From Streptococcus mitis (GTDB taxonomy: Bacteria > Bacillota > Bacilli > Lactobacillales > Streptococcaceae), in assembly GCF_000722765.2 (NCBI RefSeq), contig NZ_CP028415.1, positions 1,494,501 through 1,558,500 on the forward strand: a DNA stretch of 64,000 nt, in the 5' to 3' direction. This document shows positions 39,921-49,500 of this stretch, piece by piece (the stretch's first letter is position 1; every line of letters begins with the position of its first letter). The notes beneath the pieces were generated by a model that saw only the letters and a list, made by a program, of their open reading frames with translations, ran no database searches and was not told where the DNA came from. Both the position numbers and the translations under genes were made by a program.

Positions 39921-42365
39921 TTATTCTAAAATCCTTGCAACAATCTGATTGTTATAGGTTTCATCCTCAATGAATTCAATATCTTGATCAAAATTATGTT
40001 CAGCAGTATGTTTATGAGAAAATTTAACCTTGGTTTTAGCACCCATTTTCATCCACTCATACTCTGAGTCAATATGGCCTACATCCAAAACTTGATAACC
40101 CATCTGACATAGATTATAACTCAGAACCTTTGCTGTTGGTCCCAACATACATAAAATGAGTCTTCCTTCAGCATGTTTAATAATTTCCTCTTGAATCTTA
40201 TCGACAATAGAATAAGCATTATGAGATGGACAAATAATCCGCTTCACAGATTTGGCCTTATCAAATAAATCATTTCCAACACCAGAGCGAGATGTAATTC
40301 CTTCTACAATAAGAATGTCTCGATTCTCCCAAATACTCTTTAACTTTTCAAATTGACCTTTTGCTTGGCTTTTATCTTCATAATCAATGTATGGACGTGA
40401 GATAAAGGTAGAGCCGTACCATGAACCTTTACACAACTCTTTATAAAAATCCATATAAACATTCATATGTTCCTTCCAGAACGGTGTAGCCCACCAAGTA
40501 AAGACAAAACGATCTTCAAAAGCATCAGGTAAACAAACCACTAATTTCTCATCACTCTCAAGCCCCACAATATGTTTTAATTGATTAGCCAACTCAACAT
40601 CATGATTTTGATAAGGTATAGGCCAGCCCCACATCAAATTGACTTCTCCATCTCCAAAGCGAACTAATGAGGACTTATTTTTGATAACATAATCCAGAGT
40701 TTGATCAATTCCTATAACTTTAATTGGCTTTTCTGGCTCTCCCAAAGTCTCACCTTTTATCAATGATTGAAGTGCCTGAAGGAGCCTTTCTGGATGCTCA
40801 CTTGAATATAAATGCTGGCCATGATTCCCATTTTGTGAAGTATAAAATGCAAGCATTGGTTTATTTAATAATGATATCTCCTTGACAACCTCACTAGTAG
40901 AATTGTGGAGGTTAATATCCAAATAAACATCCATTTGAGATTTGAGTTGTTCAAATTGATCTCTTTTCACTTCAGGATATAGCTTAACATTTTTATATTT
41001 TTTCGCTAATTCATGTAAGAGTGGTCCCATTACCGTCCAAGCCGCTATATGGAAGGTTACCATAGGAAAATTCTCTACTAGATAATCTATTTTTTCCAAT
41101 TCTTGAGAATTTGTTAAAGTTAAGCAATGGAAATCACTACCTTCATAACAACTTAGAAATTTTCCATCTCTACGATAATCTTTAATTGCTCGAACCATGA
41201 CTGAAACTTCATTCTTTTTAAATACTAGCTGACCAGCATTCCCATGGTCAATAGTATCAAATGATAGAATTGGCTTTTCTAAGAGTTTCATATCCTCTAA
41301 GATAGTACCTGCTACATGACTATAGTTAATATCCAGATATAAATCTGCACTGCTCTTCAACTTATCTAATACAGGAGGAACAATCTGTGGATGCAATCTC
41401 ACATTATCATATACCACCAATCTTTTTAGCTTATCTCCCATATCCGTCCAAGCAGCGATATGAAATACCACATCTGGAAGAGCTGTAACTAACTCCTCTA
41501 TTCCTTCTAAATCTTGGGAATTCGTTAAGGTTAAACAAGAAAATTCCTTATCTAGAGGCGATATTAGCTCAAACTCTCCTACATGGTGTTGTAGAATCTG
41601 ACTCCACTCCAAATCATGGTATTCCCACCATAAATCACGATAACGATTGGCTATCAAGGTGGTCCATGGCTTTCTGTAGGTCGTAAAATGAATCACAACT
41701 GGTTTATCATTAAAAGCCAGATGTTCCTGCCAATTATTATAGAGAGCCACCACATCATGCCCTACTTGTAGATTGTAAGCTCTATCTAGCTCTAACCAAT
41801 TATCTTGCAAGACCTGATTGAAAATCGTTTGATCGCCGTTAAAATTTTCAAAACGGCCTTCTTCAACTTCCTTTGTTGTTAGGATATACTGTTCAATTAG
41901 ACGATCTTTTAGCTTCTCTTGGCGCCATTTTTTATTGTTAATGAGTAAAACACCAGTATTAAAACCTTGACCATTTACGTTTCTAATCGCTGCGATAGAA
42001 TGTTCTTGTACACCCTGCTCAAATAGACTGTCTAATTTATCATTAATAAGTAAATCACAATCCAAATACAACACAGTATCTTCTTGTATATAGTCTGGAA
42101 TAAAGTACCTAGCATAGGCAATACTGCTAATATGAGCTTGCTTGATCCAATCCTGAAAAATAGCCTGTTCTGGCAACTTCACATCAATAATCTCACTCCC
42201 TAGCATGCGAGCTATTTTTCGTGGCTTACGGAACCAATCTGGCATGATATCTTGATTTAAAACGTAAATCTTAACATCTCGATTGTGATATAGGATAGAT
42301 TTTATAGTTGTTTCTAACTGTGTAGTATAATTGCGATCCCCAGCTAATACAATTGTTTTGTTCAT
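39921..42365 (-). CDS. GT8 - module - module - GT-D (DUF1792) multidomain glycosyltransferase
   Basis: An 814-residue protein carrying two catalytic domains. Residues 1-255 are a GT8 domain (VLYLDCDLLIND with DCD at 102-104, GFNTGVLLINNKKW, GDQTIFN). Residues 274-400 and 410-537 are two copies of the GtfB-like module (each with CLTLTNSQ-LE, FHIAAWT-MG, YLDIN and KPxLxF). Residues about 548-814 match DUF1792, the GT-D fold (SLVRFGDGEVNLMWGWPIPY, LPDAFEDRFVFTWW, GPTAKVLSYNLCQMGYQVLD). DUF1792 was shown in S. parasanguinis to add a glucose to the Fap1 glycan. The length equals that of the corresponding pneumococcal island protein as I remember it. Confidence 0.9.
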   Translation of the reverse strand: MNKTIVLAGDRNYTTQLETTIKSILYHNRDVKIYVLNQDIMPDWFRKPRKIARMLGSEIIDVKLPEQAIFQDWIKQAHISSIAYARYFIPDYIQEDTVLYLDCDLLINDKLDSLFEQGVQEHSIAAIRNVNGQGFNTGVLLINNKKWRQEKLKDRLIEQYILTTKEVEEGRFENFNGDQTIFNQVLQDNWLELDRAYNLQVGHDVVALYNNWQEHLAFNDKPVVIHFTTYRKPWTTLIANRYRDLWWEYHDLEWSQILQHHVGEFELISPLDKEFSCLTLTNSQDLEGIEELVTALPDVVFHIAAWTDMGDKLKRLVVYDNVRLHPQIVPPVLDKLKSSADLYLDINYSHVAGTILEDMKLLEKPILSFDTIDHGNAGQLVFKKNEVSVMVRAIKDYRRDGKFLSCYEGSDFHCLTLTNSQELEKIDYLVENFPMVTFHIAAWTVMGPLLHELAKKYKNVKLYPEVKRDQFEQLKSQMDVYLDINLHNSTSEVVKEISLLNKPMLAFYTSQNGNHGQHLYSSEHPERLLQALQSLIKGETLGEPEKPIKVIGIDQTLDYVIKNKSSLVRFGDGEVNLMWGWPIPYQNHDVELANQLKHIVGLESDEKLVVCLPDAFEDRFVFTWWATPFWKEHMNVYMDFYKELCKGSWYGSTFISRPYIDYEDKSQAKGQFEKLKSIWENRDILIVEGITSRSGVGNDLFDKAKSVKRIICPSHNAYSIVDKIQEEIIKHAEGRLILCMLGPTAKVLSYNLCQMGYQVLDVGHIDSEYEWMKMGAKTKVKFSHKHTAEHNFDQDIEFIEDETYNNQIVARILE

Positions 42366-42374
42366 TTCATTTCC

Positions 42375-43385
42375 TTAATTAATTCCCAAGTGATAGATTG
42401 CATCTACCAGTAGCTTTTTAGTGAAATAACCCTCTTTTAACAAATAGCTAAAGGTTTTTATCCGATTCGTTATTTCTTGATATTCTTCGACATTCATTTT
42501 ATCAACTATCTCATGAACTTCTTCTAGACTATCCGCCACAAAACCCAAGCCTTGATCGACTATAAATTTAGCAGTTGACAAGCTACTTGGCACAATGACT
42601 GGTATGCCAGCTGTCAGATAGGTACTTACCTTATGAGATATATTTAAAGTATAGTATTGGTTACTTTCTCCATCGTTTTGATGAGTTCCCCAGACAAGAC
42701 CAAAGCCACCTTTTGATAATTCTAGTAACAGTTCCTCATCTTTTTTCCATCCTTCAATGCTGAGATTTCTAGCACTAGAACTAGCTTCCCCTTTATTTGA
42801 AAATACTCTCAAAAGCGTATCTTGGCACCAATTTTGCAAGTCTGGAAAACGCTCTAAACTTCCAGCAAAAAAAAGTTCTTTTTTTAAAGTCGGAGTGTAT
42901 AGGGATAAATCATGAGGATGATCCCACATCCCTTGAATGAGAATCTTCTTAGTCGTCAAGCCTTCTTCAATCAGTCGTTCTTTCATCTGCTCAGATGGAA
43001 CAATCAAAACATCCGATAGGTTATACATGTACATATACTCTTTCATGAGATAATAGTTACTATCAAACATGAGAGGAACAACATCATGGATAAAGCAAAT
43101 AATTTTCACCTGCATATCCTTCAGCTTATCAAACAAGACTCGATCAAACTCAAAGCCATTCCAAGTTGGAGACTGAAAAACTAATATATCTCCAATTGAA
43201 ATACTGGCCATAATCCCATCCAGACGCTTATTCATTTCAGAAGGACTGTCTGAAGCAATATTATAAAAATAGATACCGACTTCTCTAAATCCCAGTTGGC
43301 TGGCAATCTTTTGAACAGCATTTTGCGCTAAGATAACCGTACTATCACCAGCCATGCCGTATAAATTCGTTAAATGTAGTTTCAT
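42375..43385 (-). CDS. gtf3: Gtf3-type glucosyltransferase
   Basis: A 336-residue GT-B-fold transferase (Gtf3/Nss), which adds glucose to the first GlcNAc of the adhesin glycan. Signatures are [56 protein letters not shown] and the C-terminal [19 protein letters not shown]. The frame is open to 43442, but the ATG at 43385 gives the conserved family N-terminus, so I prefer it; ribosome binding sites are weak at both. It lies between the acyltransferase and the GT8/GT-D gene. Confidence 0.9.
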   Translation of the reverse strand: MKLHLTNLYGMAGDSTVILAQNAVQKIASQLGFREVGIYFYNIASDSPSEMNKRLDGIMASISIGDILVFQSPTWNGFEFDRVLFDKLKDMQVKIICFIHDVVPLMFDSNYYLMKEYMYMYNLSDVLIVPSEQMKERLIEEGLTTKKILIQGMWDHPHDLSLYTPTLKKELFFAGSLERFPDLQNWCQDTLLRVFSNKGEASSSARNLSIEGWKKDEELLLELSKGGFGLVWGTHQNDGESNQYYTLNISHKVSTYLTAGIPVIVPSSLSTAKFIVDQGLGFVADSLEEVHEIVDKMNVEEYQEITNRIKTFSYLLKEGYFTKKLLVDAIYHLGIN

Positions 43386-43485
43386 ATTTCTTGTTTCTAT
43401 AATAATTAATTCCAGTAAGTCGTTCTTTCGTTTTAATTTCATTTCATTATTGGGATTCTACTCCCTGCAACTGCTAAATTAAAAT

Positions 43486-44364
43486 TTATCTTCGACTTTC
43501 TATTTTTACATGTCCATCATTATAAACCACACTGTTTGATGGAATATCATTTCGAATAAGACAACCTGCTCCGATAATGGTATTATCGCCAATTGTCACT
43601 CCTTTTAAAATCGTGACATTACTTCCTATCCAGCAATCTCTACCAACTTTGATTGGTGCTGTGGTCCACTGCCACTTTTCAATTTTTTCAGCGGTATAAA
43701 TATGGTCGTGATCATAAAAACGGATGCCTTCCCCCATCATGGTACCTGCTCCAATTTCAATTCTTTCCATACAGTTAAAACTACAAGAGTTATTGATAAA
43801 AACACCATCATGCAGTATTAACTTACCCGAAGAAACATGGAAATTTTCAAAATTTCTGCAGATGACATTGGCTCCTACAACCAAGTTTGCCTTATCATTG
43901 ATTTGAAATACATTCCAAGTCCCATCTTGGATGATTTTTTCTTGATGATTGGTGCCGAATCTGACTTCATTCTGATACTCTCTCACTCTAGAAACCAATT
44001 TATCTGGTGTACTTGACAGAAAAACTTCTTGTCCTTGATTTCCATGGACTGTATTGTCAAAAGCAAAGACAGGTTTTTCAGCCTGTACAAATCTTGATAC
44101 AATAGTATCCACTTCTTGAAAGTGATTGATATCTAGTAGAAAGTCACACGTATCTAGTAGGAAATTTAGCTGTTCTTCATTTGTAGTCGTTAGGAGACGG
44201 ACATTATAGTTCGTTTCTAAGCTACGAATTTTCTCGGAAAATTGGACAGGTGCTGCAATATGAAAACAGATGTTTGGCAAGTTTTCAAGGAGATAATATA
44301 ATTGTTCAATTTGATCACTAACAGTTAAGATTAGTGCATCACCTACTAAATGATTTTTCTTCAT
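43486..44364 (-). CDS. Acyltransferase (left-handed beta-helix) fused to the GtfB-like module
   Basis: A 292-residue two-part protein. Residues 1-135 are the same module found in the glycosyltransferases (DALILTVSDQIEQLYYLLEN, CFHIAAPVQF, DFLLDINH, KPVFAFDNT). Residues about 150-292 are a hexapeptide-repeat acyltransferase of the maltose/galactoside O-acetyltransferase type, with the catalytic His in RFYDHDHIY, then CWIGSNVTILKGVTIGDNTI and GAGCLIRNDIPSNSVV. It may O-acetylate sugars of the adhesin; this is inference from fold and location. The ATG overlaps the stop of the upstream GT8 gene (ATGA). Confidence 0.85.
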   Translation of the reverse strand: MKKNHLVGDALILTVSDQIEQLYYLLENLPNICFHIAAPVQFSEKIRSLETNYNVRLLTTTNEEQLNFLLDTCDFLLDINHFQEVDTIVSRFVQAEKPVFAFDNTVHGNQGQEVFLSSTPDKLVSRVREYQNEVRFGTNHQEKIIQDGTWNVFQINDKANLVVGANVICRNFENFHVSSGKLILHDGVFINNSCSFNCMERIEIGAGTMMGEGIRFYDHDHIYTAEKIEKWQWTTAPIKVGRDCWIGSNVTILKGVTIGDNTIIGAGCLIRNDIPSNSVVYNDGHVKIESRR

Positions 44365-45500
44365 TTGCTTATTTCTCTTAATTTTTCAATCATTGCTTGA
44401 ACTTGGTCAACAGCATATACCTCCTGACCTACTTCGTAGGATTTGGTGTTTTCAAAAGATAAAATCGGTTTCCCAAGTCTTGCAAATTGGTTGAGAATTT
44501 CCTCTGTCTTTTCACCATGATTGATATCTAAAAGTACTTTACTGGTTTCTACCAATTCATGATCGACATCTACCAAATAGTGAATCCCGTTAAATATGGT
44601 CACGTTTGGATAAATCGTCATCTGAGCCAATCGATCGCTAACCATGACTCTAGCTGCGATTTTAAATTGAATCTCTGGTAAAGACTGAACAAATGTTTCA
44701 ATTTGTTCAATATGGTCTGAAGCTGTATAGATGAGACAAGTGAACGGTTCCTTTATAGGATAAAGGTGAGATTTTTGTAATGGATGTAAATGATGATTTT
44801 GTCCCAATTCTGTCCATTCAAGTCCATGATAATACCACCAGACATCACGATAGGTTTGAGCTGCCAAATCTTTCCACGGTTTCCGATGAGAAAGATAATG
44901 AATAATAGCAGGATAATCCTGACCTACAGGCAACTGATAATCAGTGAACTGCTTATGAATGACAATATGATTATAATCAAAATCCAATTCCAGCCATTTA
45001 TGTTCAAAAAGCATATTCAAGATGCTCTGATCTGCCTGATCCACCTTATCATGCCATTCATTGGTTAAATCAATCAACTTTTGTGTCATCTGTTCTTGTT
45101 TCCACAAAATATTATTGATCAAGAGAACCCCAGCATTAAAAATTTCCTGACCGAAATAGGCTCTTCCCCCGAAATCTCTAACAGCAGCCAAAGGATAATC
45201 TTGTAAATCAGTAGCAAACAAGTCGTCCAGATTTTTAGTTACAAGTAAATCACAGTCCAAGTAGAGGGCCTTGTCTTCTTGCACGAAATCAGCCACAAAA
45301 TAACGCAAAAAAACAGTGTAACTAATATCTGTTTTATAACGTGAAATTTGCTCAGACGTTACCCGACAATTGATAATTTCTGAATCAAACTTTTCTAAAC
45401 GCTTGTTTAATTGTTTGATCCATTCATTAGGAAAATCGCTATTAATCAGATAAAAACGCATGGAGCGATTGTGGTAACAAATAGATTTGATAGTAGTCAA
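44361..45500 (-). pseudogene. GT8 half of a broken GT2-GT8 glycosyltransferase, with C-terminal module
   Basis: The coding frame holds a GT8 domain (KALYLDCDLLVTKNL, IFNAGVLLIN, ADQSILNML, HYLSHRKPWKD) and, from about residue 254, the shared module (QSLPEIQFKIAARV, YPNVTIFNG, KVLLDINHG, KPILSFENT). The only usual start codon in frame is TTG at 45500, which would delete the first strand of the fold; the missing part (KKAIVLAANYAYVDQ) is encoded upstream in frame but has no start. Adding one A to the A7 tract at 45552-45558 joins it to the upstream GT2 frame as one protein of about 694 residues. I recall the pneumococcal counterpart (SP_1771) being annotated as such a GT2/GT8 fusion. Confidence 0.8.
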
Positions 45501-45529
45501 AACTTGATCTACATAGGCGTAATTCGCCG

Positions 45530-46444
45530 CTAGTACAATCGCTTTCTTTTGTGTTTTTTTGTTTTTTCAAGTTGGTCTAGTAGATGTTTTTTTGTCTCAA
45601 ATTCTTTGTAGGTGGGAGTTTCTTCTAAGCCACTGACCTTCCCATTAGAAAGACTTCCTTCTAACATCTGACGATAAATAGCTAAATGTTTTTCTAAAGG
45701 ATATCCTAGACTGGCTAATAAAGTGATACGTTCAGACATGGCATCAACCAAGGCATGCATCCATTTTTCTGTCCAAGTCCTGGACAAACTATTATTTCTG
45801 ATGCGATAAGAATAGATCCCTTTATGGATATAAACAATCTTTTCAGCCAATAAATAAATCTTTTGATTGAGGTAACCGTCTTCTCCTAATTTACCTACGT
45901 CGAAGCGTAACTGCTCGAACAATCTTGCCTTATAGAGTTTACCCCAAGCAGATATCAAAGCAAAATTCTTCATTTCTTGGGATTCATACAAGTTCTCAAA
46001 GATAGAAACATTGTCATATACTTTCTCATAATAGGAGTCTCCTAATATATGAAAGTAGAACATTCCTTCGCTTTCGTTGAAAGAATAATAATTCCCTACT
46101 GCAATATCAGCCTGATACTCTACTATTTTTTTGTATAGGGTTTCTACATAATCTTGCTCAATCCAATCATCCGAGTCAACAAAGGTCACATAATCTCCGG
46201 ACATATTTTCCAGACCAGTATTTCGTGCAGCAGAAAGACCAGCATTTTCTTGTTCTATATAGATAATTCGATGATCTATTTCTACAAATTCTTTACAAAT
46301 CTCACCTGAAGCATCAGTAGAACCATCATTAACAATAATAATCTCAATATTTTTATATGTTTGAGCAATAATACTATCTAGGCATTTTCTTAGATAGCTT
46401 TCCACATTGTATACCGGTACAACAACCGTTATTTTATCATCCAC
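45530..46444 (-). CDS. GT2 half of a GT2-GT8 glycosyltransferase
   Basis: A 304-residue GT2 domain with ITVVVPVYNVESYLRKC, IVNDGSTDASGEIC and the metal-binding VDSDDWIEQD. It starts at GTG 46444, ten bases after AAGGAG. The last residues (KTKKHKRKRLY) are encoded by an A-rich stretch including the heptamer A AAA AAA; in the -1 frame the message continues directly into the GT8 gene. So this is either the N-terminal half of a bifunctional transferase broken by a one-base deletion, or a separate GT2. It is the first machinery gene after the adhesin. Confidence 0.85.
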   Translation of the reverse strand: MDDKITVVVPVYNVESYLRKCLDSIIAQTYKNIEIIIVNDGSTDASGEICKEFVEIDHRIIYIEQENAGLSAARNTGLENMSGDYVTFVDSDDWIEQDYVETLYKKIVEYQADIAVGNYYSFNESEGMFYFHILGDSYYEKVYDNVSIFENLYESQEMKNFALISAWGKLYKARLFEQLRFDVGKLGEDGYLNQKIYLLAEKIVYIHKGIYSYRIRNNSLSRTWTEKWMHALVDAMSERITLLASLGYPLEKHLAIYRQMLEGSLSNGKVSGLEETPTYKEFETKKHLLDQLEKTKKHKRKRLY

Positions 46445-46466
46445 TAGCGATTTTCTCCTTATATTT

Positions 46467-46472
46467 ATTATA
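46467..46472 (-). promoter_or_regulatory. Candidate -10 box for the glycosylation/secretion operon
   Basis: A perfect TATAAT on the minus strand, between the adhesin terminator and the GT2 gene, with AAGGAG following. No convincing -35 at 17 bases is seen (TTGACT occurs only nine bases upstream), so strength is unclear. Confidence 0.45.
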
Positions 46473-46505
46473 CAATTTTTTAGTCAAAATTTCAGCTACA
46501 TAATA

Positions 46506-46544
46506 GTAAAAACCCCTTGAAAATTCTACTTTTCCAAGGGGTTT
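46506..46544 (-). terminator. Rho-independent terminator after the adhesin gene
   Basis: On the minus strand AAACCCCTTGGAAAA pairs with TTTTCAAGGGGTTT, a G/C-rich stem followed by TTT. It lies 50 bases after the adhesin stop codon and should separate adhesin transcription from that of its glycosylation and export genes, apart from read-through. Confidence 0.85.
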
Positions 46545-46593
46545 CTATGATTTACGTGCACGAGTTAGTTTAGCCTAAATCTATTGGATATCC

Positions 46594-49500
46594 TTACTCT
46601 TCTTCATCACGCTTACGGCGTTTCGCAACCAAACCAATACCTGTAACAGCTGCTAAAGCACCAAGCAACACAGATCCAGTTGACGACTCAGTACCTGTAT
46701 TTGGCAATTCTTTTTGTGACTTACCTGATGATTCAGATGTATTTCCAACTTGTGAGTTCGAATGGTTTACTGAATTTGAAGAGTTGGTACTTGCTGAGGT
46801 CGATGTGCTTGTCGATGCTGGAGCACTTGTTGACGCTGATTCAGAGGCCGATGTGCTTGCTGAGGCTGATGCAGAAGCTGATGTGCTTGCTGAAGCTGAA
46901 GCACTTGTTGATGCTGACTCAGAAGCGCTTGTGCTTGCTGATTCTGATGCAGACGTTGATGCGGACTCAGAAGCTGATGTGCTTGCTGAAGCTGAAGCAG
47001 ACGTTGAGGCCGATTCAGAGGCTGATGTGCTTGCTGATTGGCTCGCACTTGTTGACGCTGACTCAGAAGCCGATGTACTTGCTGAGGCTGACGCACTTGT
47101 TGACGCTGATTCAGAGGCACTTGTTGATGCTGATTCTGATGCGCTTGTTGACGCTGATTCTGAGGCACTTGTTGACGCTGATTCTGATGCCGATGTACTT
47201 GCTGAGGCTGACGCACTTGTTGATGCTGATTCAGATTCAGATGCAGACGTTGATGCTGACTCAGAAGCCGATGTACTTGCTGATTCGCTTGCACTTGTTG
47301 ACGCTGATTCAGAGGCACTTGTTGATGCTGATTCTGATGCGCTTGTTGACGCTGATTCAGAGGCCGATGTGCTTGCTGAGGCTGACGCACTTGTTGACGC
47401 TGATTCAGAAGCGCTTGTGCTTGCTGAGGCTGATGCAGACGTTGATGCGGACTCAGAAGCTGATGTGCTTGCTGAAGCTGAAGCAGACGTTGAGGCCGAT
47501 TCAGAGGCTGATGTGCTTGCTGATTGGCTCGCACTTGTTGACGCTGACTCAGAAGCCGATGTACTTGCTGAGGCTGATGCGCTTGTTGACGCTGATTCTG
47601 ATGCCGATGTGCTTGCTGAGGCTGAGGCAGACGTTGATGCTGAGGCTGATGCGCTTGTTGACGCTGATTCTGATGCCGATGTGCTTGCTGAGGCTGACGC
47701 ACTTGTTGACGCTGATTCAGAAGCCGATGTACTTGCTGAGGCTGACGCACTTGTTGACGCTGACTCAGAAGCCGATGTACTTGCTGAGGCTGATGCGCTT
47801 GTTGACGCTGATTCAGAAGCCGATGTACTTGCTGAGGCTGACGCACTTGTTGACGCTGATTCAGAGGCACTTGTTGACGCTGACTCAGAAGCCGATGTAC
47901 TTGCTGAGGCTGATGCGCTTGTTGACGCTGATTCTGATGCCGATGTGCTTGCTGAGGCTGATGCGCTTGTTGACGCTGATTCTGATGCCGATGTGCTTGC
48001 TGAGGCTGACGCACTTGTTGACGCTGATTCAGAGGCACTTGTGCTTGCTGAAGCTGAAGCACTTGTTGACGCTGATTCAGATGCACTTGTGCTTGCTGAT
48101 TGGCTCGCACTTGTTGACGCTGATTCTGATGCCGATGTGCTTGCTGAGGCTGATGCGCTTGTTGACGCTGATTCAGAAGCCGATGTACTTGCTGAGGCTG
48201 ACGCACTTGTTGACGCTGACTCAGAAGCCGATGTACTTGCTGAGGCTGATGCGCTTGTTGACGCTGATTCAGAAGCCGATGTACTTGCTGAGGCTGACGC
48301 ACTTGTTGACGCTGACTCAGAAGCCGATGTACTTGCTGAAGCTGAAGCACTTGTTGACGCTGACTCAGATGCTGATGTGCTTGCTGATGCTGAAGCACTT
48401 GTTGATGCTGACTCAGAAGCGCTTGTGCTTGCTGAGGCTGAAGCAGACGTTGAGGCCGATTCAGAAGCTGATGTGCTTGCTGAGGCTGATGCGCTTGTTG
48501 ACGCTGATTCAGAAGCTGATGTACTTGCTGAAGCTGAAGCAGACGTTGAGGCCGATTCAGAGGCTGATGTGCTTGCTGATTGGCTCGCACTTGTTGACGC
48601 TGACTCAGAAGCCGATGTACTTGCTGAGGCTGATGCGCTTGTTGACGCTGATTCTGATGCCGATGTGCTTGCTGAGGCTGATGCGCTTGTTGACGCTGAC
48701 TCAGAAGCCGATGTACTTGCTGAGGCTGATGCGCTTGTTGACGCTGATTCTGATGCCGATGTGCTTGCTGAGGCTGATGCGCTTGTTGACGCTGATTCTG
48801 ATGCCGATGTGCTTGCTGAGGCTGAAGCACTTGTTGACGCTGATTCAGAGGCACTTGTGCTTGCTGAAGCTGAAGCACTTGTTGACGCTGATTCAGATGC
48901 ACTTGTGCTTGCTGATTGGCTCGCACTTGTTGACGCTGATTCTGATGCCGATGTGCTTGCTGAGGCTGACGCACTTGTTGACGCTGATTCAGAGGCACTT
49001 GTGCTTGCTGAGGCTGATGCACTTGTTGACGCTGATTCTGATGCCGATGTACTTGCTGAGGCTGAGGCAGACGTTGATGCTGACTCAGAAGCCGATGTAC
49101 TTGCTGATTCGCTTGCACTTGTTGACGCTGATTCAGAGGCACTTGTTGACGCTGATTCTGATGCCGATGTGCTTGCTGAGGCTGAAGCACTTGTTGACGC
49201 TGACTCAGAAGCCGATGTACTTGCTGAGGCTGACGCACTTGTTGACGCTGACTCAGAAGCCGATGTACTTGCTGAAGCTGAAGCACTTGTTGACGCTGAT
49301 TCTGATGCCGATGTACTTGCTGAGGCTGAGGCAGACGTTGATGCTGATTCTGATGCGCTTGTTGACGCTGATTCTGATGCCGATGTGCTTGCTGATGCTG
49401 AAGCACTTGTTGACGCTGATTCTGAAGCTGATGTACTTGCTGACGCTGAGGCAGACGTTGATGCTGATTCTGATGCCGATGTGCTTGCTGATGCTGAAGC

